Shown here piece after piece: positions 28,558 to 38,445 of a stretch of 64,000 nt of DNA. The position numbers and the translations under genes are program-made. The notes under the pieces were generated by a model. It was not told the origin of the DNA and did not search any database. It saw only the letters and a program-made list of their open reading frames with translations. The stretch is from Comamonas composti DSM 21721 (GTDB lineage Bacteria > Pseudomonadota > Gammaproteobacteria > Burkholderiales > Burkholderiaceae_C), in the NCBI RefSeq assembly GCF_000429845.1, contig NZ_AUCQ01000002.1, forward strand, positions 310,001 to 374,000, given 5' to 3'. Position 1 is the first letter of the stretch. Each line of letters starts with the position of its first letter.

Positions 28558-29097
28558 ATGCGCATCATTCTTGAAGACCCGGGCGCGCCCGACCTCTTTC
28601 ACGCGGGCGAGCGCCAGGCCCACCAGCGCTTTGGCGTGCAGGAGCAGGCCAGGGAAGCCCGGGCGGGGATTGCCGACCGGCTGAGCGCAGGCAATGCGCG
28701 CTTCATGGCGGCCCAGCCGTTCTTCTTCCTCAGCGTCTGCGAGGCAGACGGCCGCATCTTCACGCAGATGCTGCCCTGCGCCACCACGGACCAGGGCAGC
28801 TACCCGCTCGTGGCCTTTCTCGACGAAAAGCGCTTTTGCTTTCTGCTGCCCGCACAGGCCGCAGCCCGCCTGCCGCTCCTCGCCAGCGACCAGGGCTGCA
28901 AGGCCGGCATGATCTTCGTGGACTTTGCGCGCCGCGCGCGCTTTCGCGTCAACGGCCATGTGCGCGCAGCAGCCCCCGACCTGCTGGCCGGCTTCGAATG
29001 CCCGCCCGGCTTTCATCTCATGCAGGTGCAGCTCGACCAGGCCTATGCCAACTGCCAGTCACGCATCGTGCGCCTCAAGCCCGCAGAGCAGGCCTGA
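28558..29097 (+). CDS. PPOX-type flavoprotein-like protein
   Basis: This 179-residue protein begins 'ILEDPGAPDLFHAGERQAHQ' and contains 'AQPFFFLSVCEADGRI', 'KAGMIFVDFARRARFRVNGH' and the C-terminal 'AYANCQSRIVRL'. These correspond to the N-terminal helix, beta-barrel and 'NCPKYI'-like tail of pyridoxamine-5'-phosphate-oxidase-related proteins. AGGAG lies 7 bases before the ATG. It shares the 'FVDFARR' core with the preceding gene, so they are likely paralogues rather than pieces of one broken gene. It ends 16 bases from the convergent pedF gene. No function is established. Confidence 0.75.
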   Translation: MRIILEDPGAPDLFHAGERQAHQRFGVQEQAREARAGIADRLSAGNARFMAAQPFFFLSVCEADGRIFTQMLPCATTDQGSYPLVAFLDEKRFCFLLPAQAAARLPLLASDQGCKAGMIFVDFARRARFRVNGHVRAAAPDLLAGFECPPGFHLMQVQLDQAYANCQSRIVRLKPAEQA

Positions 29098-29113
29098 GAC
29101 ACGACGCGCAGGC

Positions 29114-29605
29114 TCACTGATCGCGCCGCACTTCGAGGTAGGAGCGGATGGCCCAGACCGCTTCCTGCGTGAGCGTGCCCTCGAACGGCGGCATGTAGAC
29201 GCGTCCGTCGCGCGTGCGTCCGCGCCTCACGGTGCCCACGTAGTAGTCGTCCATTTCCTTGTAGCAGACCTCTTTCTTGGCCGCATCGGCCAGGCCGCTG
29301 CACTCTTCGTCGAACTTGCGCAGATCGGGCGCGATGCCGCCCGAGATGGCCTCCAGCCCGTGGCAGCGCGCGCAGTTCTGGTTATAGGCCGAGCTGCCTA
29401 TGCGCAGCGCCTCCTGCCTGGCCTTGCTCTGCTTGTCGTAGGGGTTGGACTCCAGCCATTTGCTGCCCAGCTGGGGCAGGGAGCTGGTGTCCACGGCCTG
29501 GGGCACGACATCGCCATGGGCCATGGCCAGCGAGGCGCTGCATGCCAGAGCCAGTGCCATCAGGCCGCGCAGGCCTGCCAGTGGAAGTTGTGATGATTTT
29601 TTCAT
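29114..29605 (-). CDS. pedF: Cytochrome c-550, PedF type (first copy)
   Basis: The 163-residue periplasmic c-type cytochrome has a signal peptide (MKKSSQLPLAGLRGLMALAL then ACSASLAMA), one haem site CARCH near residue 84 and a likely axial methionine in 'VYMPPFEGTL'. The pattern 'VDTSSLPQLGSKWLESNPY' before the haem identifies the PedF cytochrome family linked to PQQ alcohol dehydrogenases. It would accept electrons from the quinoprotein and pass them to the terminal oxidase. GGAG precedes the ATG. It is divergent from the sigma-54 activator and unlinked from the second PedF copy at 35649. Confidence 0.92.
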   Translation of the reverse strand: MKKSSQLPLAGLRGLMALALACSASLAMAHGDVVPQAVDTSSLPQLGSKWLESNPYDKQSKARQEALRIGSSAYNQNCARCHGLEAISGGIAPDLRKFDEECSGLADAAKKEVCYKEMDDYYVGTVRRGRTRDGRVYMPPFEGTLTQEAVWAIRSYLEVRRDQ

Positions 29606-29958
29606 GGGGGAATGTCTCCGGTTTGCAAAGATGTCCCCAGTCCAAAAGCAATATGCGGGCCATGCAAAAAAAGTTCTGAGCCCGCCTGCGCGCACTGTCT
29701 CAATTTGAATCAACCCGGACCTGGCCGCGCACAGATGGCATGCAGGTGTCTCAGCCTGGAACACCCGATCGGCCGTGTTTGTGAACAACAATTGCAGCAC
29801 CCAGGGATATCCTGGTTGCGCCCGATGCCATCATTCGCAAAATCCCATAGCGATTGGATAAAAAAACAAAGCCCTGACGCCCTGTCTGCATGAACCCGTG
29901 GATTGCAGGCCGACGCGCAGGGATGCTGGAGCCGCCTCTTCCAGCGCTGGAGACACGT
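29606..29958. other. Divergent promoter region between pedF and the sigma-54 activator
   Basis: This 353-base stretch is notably AT-rich around 29640-29700 and 29780-29880. An in-frame ATG at 29890 could extend the activator gene by 23 codons but has no ribosome-binding site. No repeat copies are visible. Promoters for both directions are expected here. Confidence 0.5.
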
Positions 29959-31998
<2,040 letters not shown>

Positions 31999-32057
31999 CC
32001 GGGCTTGCGCATCGCTGGCCAGGCCCTGTCTCAGCAACCCTGGCCTCAAGAACAAAG

Positions 32058-32606
32058 ATGACGCAAGTTCCCCCCCACCACAATCACCACGACCGCTACG
32101 ACCGCTTCTCCATCCTGCTGCACTGGCTCATGGCCGCCCTGCTCCTGGCCGAGCTCGGCCTGGGTCTGTGGATGACGGGCCTGCCCAAGGACAGCAGCGG
32201 CACGCGCGTCTACTGGTTCAACCTCCACAAGTCGCTGGGCATGGTGCTGGGCCTGCTCATCGTGCTGCGCCTGGCCTGGGCCGCCCTGCGCCCCCGTCTC
32301 GCCCCCATCGCCCAGAGCCCGCTCATGCAGCGCCTGGCCTCGGGCAACCACAAGCTGCTGTACCTGTTCATGCTGCTGGCGCCGGCCACGGGCTTTCTGG
32401 GCTCGGTGTTCTCGGGCTATCCGATCCGCTTTTTCGGCCTGCGCCTGCCGCAGCTGGCCGAGCGCTGGGATGCCGCCAAGCAGTTGCTGAGCTTTCTGCA
32501 CCAGTGGGCCGTCTATGCGCTGCTGGTGCTCATCGCCCTGCATGTGCTGGCGTTCTTCCACCATCAGTTCATCTTGCGGGATGGGTTGCTGAGGCGGATG
32601 AAATAA
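32058..32606 (+). CDS. Cytochrome b561 family membrane protein
   Basis: The 182-residue protein has four membrane helices and the pattern of prokaryotic cytochrome b561: 'DRFSILLHWLMAALLL', 'WFNLHKSLGMVLGLL', 'GNHKLLYLFMLLAPATGF' and 'LHQWAVYALLVLIALHVLAF'. Histidines in helices 1, 2 and 4 would bind haem b. It moves electrons between the quinone pool and periplasmic partners. It starts 59 bases after the activator gene, and its position before the quinoprotein dehydrogenase suggests a role in that respiratory branch. The ribosome-binding site is weak. A family C repeat begins directly after the stop. Confidence 0.88.
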   Translation: MTQVPPHHNHHDRYDRFSILLHWLMAALLLAELGLGLWMTGLPKDSSGTRVYWFNLHKSLGMVLGLLIVLRLAWAALRPRLAPIAQSPLMQRLASGNHKLLYLFMLLAPATGFLGSVFSGYPIRFFGLRLPQLAERWDAAKQLLSFLHQWAVYALLVLIALHVLAFFHHQFILRDGLLRRMK

Positions 32607-32713
32607 GGCACCCCCTGAGCGGCTGCGCCGCTTCCCCCTCTCTCTTCGGGAGGGGGACGACAGCCTCGCGGCGGGGCGGCCCTTGCTCGCTGTCCCTGGC
32701 CTGGGTTGCGCCA
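32607..32713. repeat. Family C intergenic repeat (long copy)
   Basis: It runs from 'ggcaccccctgagcggctgc' through 'gacgacagcctcgcggcg' to 'ctgggttgcgccag'. The same order appears inverted at 51320-51440 and in part at 13286-13330. It starts immediately after the TAA of the cytochrome b561 gene. Confidence 0.7.
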
Positions 32714-33022
32714 GTTTTTTGCGCTCCGGGCATCAGCATGCCTTGCGGGCTCTGACCTGACTTGTGCCCCTATCTCAAGCGACTTCAGCAAGACAGTTTT
32801 AATAGCTGCTAGCGCGCATCCACAGTCGATTTGGGCAATGTTTCAGTCTCATATCCATACAGGACAAGCGCTGCCAGCAATGCTTTCGATAGTGCCCGTG
32901 CACATTGCTCCGTAACTGAGCACCCCCGGAGTCACACTGCGTTGCACATTTGAACGCCGCTCCCAGCCGTTCCCGGTCACCGACACGCGGCAGTCACTGC
33001 ATCTACCTCTGAGTCGAATACG

Positions 33023-33037
33023 TGGCACGCGTCTTGC
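33023..33037 (+). promoter_or_regulatory. Sigma-54 (-24/-12) promoter of the PQQ alcohol dehydrogenase
   Basis: TGGCACGCGTCTTGC matches the consensus TGGCACG, four bases, TTGC exactly, with GG and GC separated by 10 bases. It lies about 50 bases before the start codon, and a sigma-54 activator gene is 1 kb upstream. Confidence 0.88.
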
Positions 33038-33085
33038 GTTGACGAGGCCGGGACCACCCACAACAACACAAGGAGCAAAACCAGC

Positions 33086-34990
33086 ATGACCCGCTCAGCC
33101 ATCCATCAGCCGCGCAAGCAGCACGCCCCGCGCATCCGCACGCTTTGTCTGGCCCTGGCCGCCACCCTGGCCCTGCCCGCCATGGCCGTCAAGCCCGTGA
33201 CCTGGGACGACATTGCCAACGACCACAAGAGCACCACCGATGTGCTGACCTACGGCCTGGGTCTGACGGCGCAGCGGCACAGCCCGCTGAAGACGCTCAA
33301 CACCAAGAACGTGGCAGGCCTGCTGCCGGCCTGGACCTATTCCTTCGGCGGCGAGAAGCAGCGCGGCCAGGAAGCCCAGGCCCTGATCCATGACGGCGTG
33401 ATCTACGCCACCGCCTCCTACTCGCGCTTCGTGGCACTGGATGCGCGCACCGGCAAGCGCCTGTGGACCTACGAGCACCGCCTGCCCGAGGACATCCGCC
33501 CCTGCTGCGACGTGGTCAACCGGGGCCCGGCCATCTATGGCGACAAGGTGTACTTCGGCACGCTGGACGCGCGCATCATTGCGCTGGACCGCACCACCGG
33601 CAAGGTGGTCTGGAACGAGAAGTTCGGCGACCACAAGGTCGGCTACACCATGACCGGCGCGCCCTTCATCATCAAGGACCAGAAGTCGGGCAAGGTGCTG
33701 CTGGTGCACGGCTCCTCGGGTGACGAATTCGGCGTGGTCGGCTACCTCTATGCACGCGATCCCGACACCGGCGCCGAAGTCTGGGCCCGCCCCATGGTCG
33801 AAGGCCATGTGGGCCGCCTGAACGGCAAGCCCAGCACGCCCACGGGCGATCCCAAGGCTCCGAGCTGGCCCAACGACCCGAACTCGCCCACGGGCAAGGT
33901 CGAGGCCTGGAGCCAGGGCGGCGGCGCTCCCTGGCAGACGCCCTCGTTCGACATCGAGACCAACACCATCGTGGTCGGCACCGGCAACCCCGCACCCTGG
34001 AACACCTGGAAGCGCACGGCCAAGGGCGACGATCCGCGCAACTGGCCCAGCCTCTACACCTCGGGCCAGGCCTATGTGGACCCCACGACCGGCGACCTCA
34101 AGGGCTTTTTCTCGCACACGCCCAACGACGCCTGGGACTTCTCGGGCAACAACTCGGTGCTGCTGTTCGATTACAAGGACCCCAAGACCGGCAAGACCGT
34201 CAAGGCCTCGGCCCATGCGGACCGCAACGGCTTCTTCTTCGTGACCGACCGCCAGAAGCTCGCGGCAGCCGACGGCAAGCATCCGTGGAAGCAAAGCTCC
34301 ATCATCAACGCCTGGCCCTTCGTGGACAGCATCACCTGGGCCTCGGGCTTCGATCTCAAGACCGGCCTGCCCATCGAGAAGAACAACCGTCCGCCCGAGC
34401 CCAAGGACGGCGAGGAAAAGGGCGAGAGCGTGTTCGTCTCGCCACCGTTCCTCGGCGGCACGAACTGGATGCCCATGAGCTACAGCCCGGACACCGGCCT
34501 GTTCTACATCCCGGCCAACCACTGGGCCATGGACTACTGGTCCGAGCAGATCACCTACAAGCCCGGCGCCGCCTACCTGGGCCAGGGCTTCCGCATCAAG
34601 AAGCTCTATGACGACCACGTGGGCATTCTGCGCGCCATCAACCCCGTGACCGGCAAGATCGCCTGGGAGCACAAGGAAGAATTCCCGCTGTGGGCCGGCA
34701 CGCTGACCACGGCCGGCGGCCTGCTGTTCACGGGCACGTCCGACGGCTTCGTGAAGGCCTTCGACCAGAGAAACGGCAAGGAGCTGTGGAAGTTCCAGAC
34801 CGGCTCGGGCGTGGTCTCGGTGCCCGTGACCTGGGAGATGGATGGCGAGCAGTATCTGGGCATACAGTCCGGCTACGGCGGCGCCGTGCCGCTGTGGGGC
34901 GGCGACATGGCCGAGCTGACCAAGCAGGTCTCGCAAGGCGGCTCCATGTGGGTCTTCAAGCTGCCCAAGCCCCAGGTCGCCAGCCGCTAA
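33086..34990 (+). CDS. exaA: PQQ-dependent alcohol (ethanol-type) dehydrogenase
   Basis: The 634-residue periplasmic quinoprotein has a signal peptide cleaved after about residue 34. Repeated propeller-blade motifs ('LDARTGKRLWTYE', 'LDRTTGKVVWNEKF') build the eight-bladed PQQ fold. Adjacent cysteines C140-C141 ('RPCCDVVNRG') form the vicinal disulphide over PQQ. Metal ligands are E214 in 'GSSGDEFG' and N301 in 'GTGNPAPWN', and the catalytic base is D351 in 'DAWDFSGNN'. The residue two after it is serine (S353), not the aspartate of lanthanide enzymes, so a calcium cofactor is predicted. It has no C-terminal haem domain and therefore needs a separate cytochrome (PedF). Oxidises primary alcohols to aldehydes; exact substrate unknown. 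Confidence 0.95.
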   Translation: MTRSAIHQPRKQHAPRIRTLCLALAATLALPAMAVKPVTWDDIANDHKSTTDVLTYGLGLTAQRHSPLKTLNTKNVAGLLPAWTYSFGGEKQRGQEAQALIHDGVIYATASYSRFVALDARTGKRLWTYEHRLPEDIRPCCDVVNRGPAIYGDKVYFGTLDARIIALDRTTGKVVWNEKFGDHKVGYTMTGAPFIIKDQKSGKVLLVHGSSGDEFGVVGYLYARDPDTGAEVWARPMVEGHVGRLNGKPSTPTGDPKAPSWPNDPNSPTGKVEAWSQGGGAPWQTPSFDIETNTIVVGTGNPAPWNTWKRTAKGDDPRNWPSLYTSGQAYVDPTTGDLKGFFSHTPNDAWDFSGNNSVLLFDYKDPKTGKTVKASAHADRNGFFFVTDRQKLAAADGKHPWKQSSIINAWPFVDSITWASGFDLKTGLPIEKNNRPPEPKDGEEKGESVFVSPPFLGGTNWMPMSYSPDTGLFYIPANHWAMDYWSEQITYKPGAAYLGQGFRIKKLYDDHVGILRAINPVTGKIAWEHKEEFPLWAGTLTTAGGLLFTGTSDGFVKAFDQRNGKELWKFQTGSGVVSVPVTWEMDGEQYLGIQSGYGGAVPLWGGDMAELTKQVSQGGSMWVFKLPKPQVASR

Positions 34991-35044
34991 GCCATTGCCG
35001 GGCCGGCCTGCCCAGGGGGCAGCGGCCCGGTTCAGGAGATCCGT

Positions 35045-35647
35045 ATGCGACTACCCCCACGCGCTTTGCTCATGGCCGGCCTGCTGGGCCTGAACCTGCT
35101 CGGCGTCCCGCCCGCGGCCGCCGAGCCCCCACCCGAAGGCACCGAGCCCCTGGTCATCAACGGCTGCCCGATCTGGCCCTATACACGCTGCCCGGGGGCC
35201 GATCTGCGCCATGCCGACCTCGTCGGCAAGAACCTGGCCGGGGCCGATCTGCGCGGTGCCGACCTCACGCGCGCCGACCTGCGCGGCGCCAACCTCTCGG
35301 CCGCCGATCTCGAAGGCGCCAACCTCACGGGCGCGCGCATGAGCAAGGCCTCGGCCGCGAACACCGACTTCAAGAACGCACGCTTCATAGGCACGGATCT
35401 CGAAGGCGCACGCCTCATGCGCTCGGACTTCTCGGGCGCCGAGTTCAATGGCGCAAGCCTGGAGATGGCGCGCCTGAACCATGCCTGGTTCGTGGGCACG
35501 CGCTTCATCGCCAGCAATCTGCAGGAGACCAAGTTCGCGGCCACCAACCTCAAGCAGGCGGTCTTCGAAGCCAACTTCGTACGCTATACCTTGTTCACCG
35601 AGTCCTTCATGGACGAATGCCAGGGCTGTCAGGAAAGCTGGAAGTGA
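35045..35647 (+). CDS. Exported pentapeptide-repeat protein
   Basis: The 200-residue protein has a signal peptide (residues 1-26) and about 25 tandem A(D/N)Lxx pentapeptides from residue 50 ('GADLRHADLVGKNLAGADLR' onward), which would fold into a right-handed quadrilateral beta-helix. A CP pair precedes the repeats and CQGC follows them. Pentapeptide proteins usually act by binding other macromolecules; none is known for this one. It lies 54 bases after the dehydrogenase and one base before the second pedF, so it is very probably co-transcribed with both. CAGGAGATCC precedes the start. Confidence 0.88.
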   Translation: MRLPPRALLMAGLLGLNLLGVPPAAAEPPPEGTEPLVINGCPIWPYTRCPGADLRHADLVGKNLAGADLRGADLTRADLRGANLSAADLEGANLTGARMSKASAANTDFKNARFIGTDLEGARLMRSDFSGAEFNGASLEMARLNHAWFVGTRFIASNLQETKFAATNLKQAVFEANFVRYTLFTESFMDECQGCQESWK

Positions 35648-35648
35648 T

Positions 35649-36113
35649 ATGCACAAACCCCTAGCCTTCACCGCAAGCCTGGCCCTGGGCCTGGCTTTTC
35701 TGGCCTCCGGCGCAGCCGCCCTGGAGCGCGTCGCCCCGCAGGTCGACACCTCGGTGCTGCCCGCCCAGACCTATGAGTGGACCGAGCCCAATCCCTTGCG
35801 CGGCAACCCCCAGGCTGCCGCCCTGGGCCAGAGCGCCTTCAACCAGAGCTGCGCGCGCTGCCATGGTGCGGATGCCAACGGCTCGCGCTCGCCCGCACCC
35901 GATCTGCGGCGCATAGGCATGGGCTGCAGGCGCATCGCCGATCCGGCCCTGCGCCAGCGCTGCACGGCCGATGCCGATGCCTTCTTCGTCAAGTCCGTGC
36001 GCTGGGGCAAGCAAAAGTTCGGCATCGTCCACATGCCGCCCTGGGAGGGCGTGCTCTCGCCCGAAGTGGTCTGGTCGCTGCGCAGCTTTGTGGAAAGCAC
36101 GCCTGCGCGCTAG
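35649..36113 (+). CDS. pedF: Cytochrome c-550, PedF type (second copy)
   Basis: The 154-residue periplasmic cytochrome has the signal peptide MHKPLAFTASLALGLAFLAS, the PedF pattern 'VDTSVLPAQTYEWTEPNP', haem site CARCH and axial-methionine candidate 'IVHMPPWEGVL'. It differs from the copy at 29114 in the central loop ('GMGCRRIADPALRQRC', two cysteines). It follows the pentapeptide gene by one base in the dehydrogenase operon, so it is the more likely direct electron acceptor of that enzyme. A strong terminator follows. Confidence 0.92.
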   Translation: MHKPLAFTASLALGLAFLASGAAALERVAPQVDTSVLPAQTYEWTEPNPLRGNPQAAALGQSAFNQSCARCHGADANGSRSPAPDLRRIGMGCRRIADPALRQRCTADADAFFVKSVRWGKQKFGIVHMPPWEGVLSPEVVWSLRSFVESTPAR

Positions 36114-36131
36114 CCACTTCAGCTGAAAACC

Positions 36132-36172
36132 GCGTCCAGCGCTTGCCCCATGAGCGCTGGACGCTATTTTTT
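36132..36172 (+). terminator. Rho-independent terminator of the quinoprotein operon
   Basis: GCGTCCAGCGCT and AGCGCTGGACGC form a perfect 12-base stem with a 9-base loop, followed by CTA and six T residues. It lies 18 bases after the second pedF stop. Confidence 0.93.
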
Positions 36173-36211
36173 GCATAGCATTCAGGCAACCGCCCTGCCA
36201 GCGTTCTTCTG

Positions 36212-37279
36212 TCACAGCGTCTGCGCCAGTGTCACGCATTGGAGCAATGCCTGCTGCATTGCGGGCTCGCCCGCCAGATGGCCGCAAGCGGGCTGCAACA
36301 GCCGCGTCTGCGCACCCGCGCTGCGCCCCAGCGCAGCCCAGCGCCGGCTGTTGGCGGGCGGACAGATCGCATCAAAGCGCCCATGCACCCAATCCACGGT
36401 CAGGCCCTGGCGCGCAACGGCCAAAACCGCCGCATCGAGCCCGCCCGCGCCCACAAAGCCACGGTGCGCGAGGTAGTGGGCCTGCACGCGGTACCGCTGC
36501 CTGAGCAGGCGGTCGCCCGCGCGCAGGCGCGGCAGCAGCAGTTCGACCTGGGCGCGGCGCTGCTCGCGCATCAAGCCGGCCCAGGCGCGGCGCACATCGC
36601 TGCCCTGGCCATGGCGCAGACTGCGGCGCAGGCCGTGTGCCGCATCGCGCATTTCGCGCAGCGCCCATTCGCGCGCCACGTGCAGCGATGCAGCACCAGG
36701 TGTCTCACTTTGAAGCACTTGTCTCAGATGCAACAGCGCCACCGGCAACGGCGTGGACGCGCGCACCGGCCAGATGTGGCGGGCTTCTCCTGGGGTTTTC
36801 CCAGGGCGCATGCCGGGCACCAGCAGACCCGCAATCTCCTTGCGCGTGAGCCCGAAGGCCCCGCGCAGCACCAGTCGCTGCACATGCTGGGGATAGCGCT
36901 GCGCATACAGAAGCGCCGGCACCGTCCCCCAGGAGCCCGCGAACAGCGACCAGCGCTGCAGGCCCAGGGCCTGGCGCAGCGCCTCCATGTCCGAGACCAG
37001 CGCCGCCGTGTGATTCGCCTGGATGCGCCCCCGGGGACGCGAGGCGCCTGCACCGCGCTGGTCGATCGCAATCACGCGCTGGCGTGCCAGGTCAAAGGGC
37101 TGGAGCATGGCCGGCCTGCAGCCCCCGCCGGGCCCGCCATGCAGCAGCAGCCAGCATTCGGCCTGCGTCTCACTTGCGGCACCCAGATCGCGCCAGGCCA
37201 CGCGGTGCCGGCCGCGCTGCAGGTACTGCGGCGCCGGCCAGGGAGGAGTCCGGGAGATGGCATCGATATTGCTTTTCAT
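36212..37279 (-). CDS. S33-family alpha/beta hydrolase (prolyl aminopeptidase-like)
   Basis: This 355-residue hydrolase has the prolyl-iminopeptidase signature HGGPGGG (47-53), 'IDQRGAGASRP', the nucleophile S116 in 'GSWGT', and a probable Asp and His in 'GRFDAICPP' and 'ACGHLAGEP'. No signal peptide is evident. S33 enzymes release N-terminal residues, often proline, from short peptides. It is divergent from pqqA, which is only 82 bases away, while no PqqF-type protease is in the window, so it may help process PqqA-derived peptide or degrade leftovers; this is inference. The start MKSNIDAIS was preferred; an ATG 45 bases upstream is possible. Confidence 0.82.
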   Translation of the reverse strand: MKSNIDAISRTPPWPAPQYLQRGRHRVAWRDLGAASETQAECWLLLHGGPGGGCRPAMLQPFDLARQRVIAIDQRGAGASRPRGRIQANHTAALVSDMEALRQALGLQRWSLFAGSWGTVPALLYAQRYPQHVQRLVLRGAFGLTRKEIAGLLVPGMRPGKTPGEARHIWPVRASTPLPVALLHLRQVLQSETPGAASLHVAREWALREMRDAAHGLRRSLRHGQGSDVRRAWAGLMREQRRAQVELLLPRLRAGDRLLRQRYRVQAHYLAHRGFVGAGGLDAAVLAVARQGLTVDWVHGRFDAICPPANSRRWAALGRSAGAQTRLLQPACGHLAGEPAMQQALLQCVTLAQTL

Positions 37280-37361
37280 GGTGGCGACCTTGGTGAATCC
37301 CTGGGATGCCAGGGCCGCAAACATGTTTCATGCCAACCCATTATTTTTCAAGGAGACCACC

Positions 37362-37436
37362 ATGCAATGGACTGCACCCGCCTTCACCGATCTGCGCTTC
37401 GGCTTCGAGATCACCATGTACATCGCCAACCGCTGA
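37362..37436 (+). CDS. pqqA: PQQ precursor peptide PqqA
   Basis: This 24-residue peptide reads MQWTAPAFTDLRFGFEITMY then IANR. Glu16 and Tyr20 are three residues apart, the two side chains that PqqE cross-links and that become the PQQ skeleton. AGGAGACCACC directly precedes the ATG. It is too short for routine gene calling. It is the first gene of pqqABCDE and divergent from the S33 peptidase. Confidence 0.97.
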   Translation: MQWTAPAFTDLRFGFEITMYIANR

Positions 37437-37518
37437 GGCGCCATCACTGAACCCGGCAAGGCACGCGGCTGCGGCTTGCAGCCAGCCGCCGTGCCTTGCC
37501 TCTGACGACTCCAGCACC

Positions 37519-38436
37519 ATGCATTTGCGCGTTCTAGGTTCCGCCGCAGGCGGAGGATTTCCCCAATGGAATTGCAATTGCCCCAATTGCGACGGCCTGC
37601 GCCTGGGCCGGATTCAGGCCCGTGCACGCACGCAGTCATCGATCGCCGTCAGTGCCAACGGCCAGGACTGGCTGCTCATCAACGCCTCTCCTGACGTTCT
37701 TGCCCAGATACGCGAAACCCCGGCGCTGCAGCCCGCGCGTGCGGTGCGCGACTCGGGCATTGCGGCCGTGCTGCTCATGGACGCCCAGATCGACCATGTG
37801 ACCGGCCTGCTCATGCTGCGCGAACACCAGGGCCCGCTGCGGCTGCTGGCCACACGCGAAGTGCTGTCCGACATCGGCCAGGGCTTTCCCGTGACACGCA
37901 TTCTTTCGCATTACTGCGGCGTGCAGATCCATGAGATCGCCAGCGACGCCAGCACCTTCTTCGCACCCGGCCTGCCCGAGCTCCCCATGCAGGCCGTGGC
38001 CCTGTGCTCCAAGCCGCCGCCCTACTCGCCGTTTCGCGGCGCGCCCCGGCCCGGGGACAACATCGGCCTGGTGCTGCACAACCCGACCACGGGTGCACGC
38101 GCCTTCTACGCACCGGGCCTGGGCGAGATCACGCCCGAGTTGCAGGAGATCATGGCCGGCTGCGACCTGGTGCTGGTGGACGGCACCTTCTGGAGCGCCG
38201 ACGAAATGCAGGCCATGGGCCTGTCGCGCAAGAGCGCGGCCGACATGGGCCATCTGCCCCAGTCCGGCCCCGGCGGCATGCTCGAACATCTGCAACGCCT
38301 GCCGGCGGGCACGCGCAAGCTGCTCATCCACATCAACAACACCAACCCCATCCTGGTCGAAGACTCGCCCGAACGCGCCCTGCTCGACAGCCTGGGCATC
38401 GAGGTCGCGCACGACGGCATGGACCTGCAGTTCTGA
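37519..38436 (+). CDS. pqqB: PQQ biosynthesis protein PqqB
   Basis: The 305-residue metallo-beta-lactamase-fold protein has the N-terminal 'RVLGSAAGGGFPQWNCNCPN' typical of PqqB. Histidine/aspartate ligands appear in 'LLMDAQIDHVTGLLMLREH', and 'LIHINNTNPILVEDSPERAL' near the end is also characteristic. PqqB is a non-haem iron hydroxylase acting on the Glu-Tyr intermediate. It is separated from pqqA by 82 bases. The ATG lacks a strong ribosome-binding site, but the N-terminus aligns with the family. Confidence 0.97.
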   Translation: MHLRVLGSAAGGGFPQWNCNCPNCDGLRLGRIQARARTQSSIAVSANGQDWLLINASPDVLAQIRETPALQPARAVRDSGIAAVLLMDAQIDHVTGLLMLREHQGPLRLLATREVLSDIGQGFPVTRILSHYCGVQIHEIASDASTFFAPGLPELPMQAVALCSKPPPYSPFRGAPRPGDNIGLVLHNPTTGARAFYAPGLGEITPELQEIMAGCDLVLVDGTFWSADEMQAMGLSRKSAADMGHLPQSGPGGMLEHLQRLPAGTRKLLIHINNTNPILVEDSPERALLDSLGIEVAHDGMDLQF

Positions 38437-38445
38437 AAGCCGCGC

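Larger units (their letters stand above)
32607..33085. other. Long regulatory gap before the PQQ dehydrogenase
   Basis: These 479 non-coding bases contain a family C repeat (32607-32713), a degenerate family A fragment around 32801-32819 ('aatagctgctagcgc') and a near-perfect sigma-54 promoter at 33023-33037. Words such as AGTCACAC and GGTCACCGACAC between 32925 and 32990 could be activator sites. No coding sequence is seen. Confidence 0.55.

Noticed and set aside
28091-29097. The two PPOX-type genes as fragments of one broken gene
   Set aside because: Each has its own ribosome-binding site and start, and both contain the same core motif, so they are paralogues rather than consecutive halves.
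29624-29639. A sigma-54-like sequence on the minus strand just before the first pedF
   Set aside because: GG and TTGCA are correctly spaced, but transcription would begin so close to the ATG that the ribosome-binding site would be lost, and the -24 element matches poorly.
36150-36476. A + strand open frame of 108 codons downstream of the second pedF
   Set aside because: It starts inside the terminator hairpin and runs antisense to the S33 peptidase; composition is typical of shadows.
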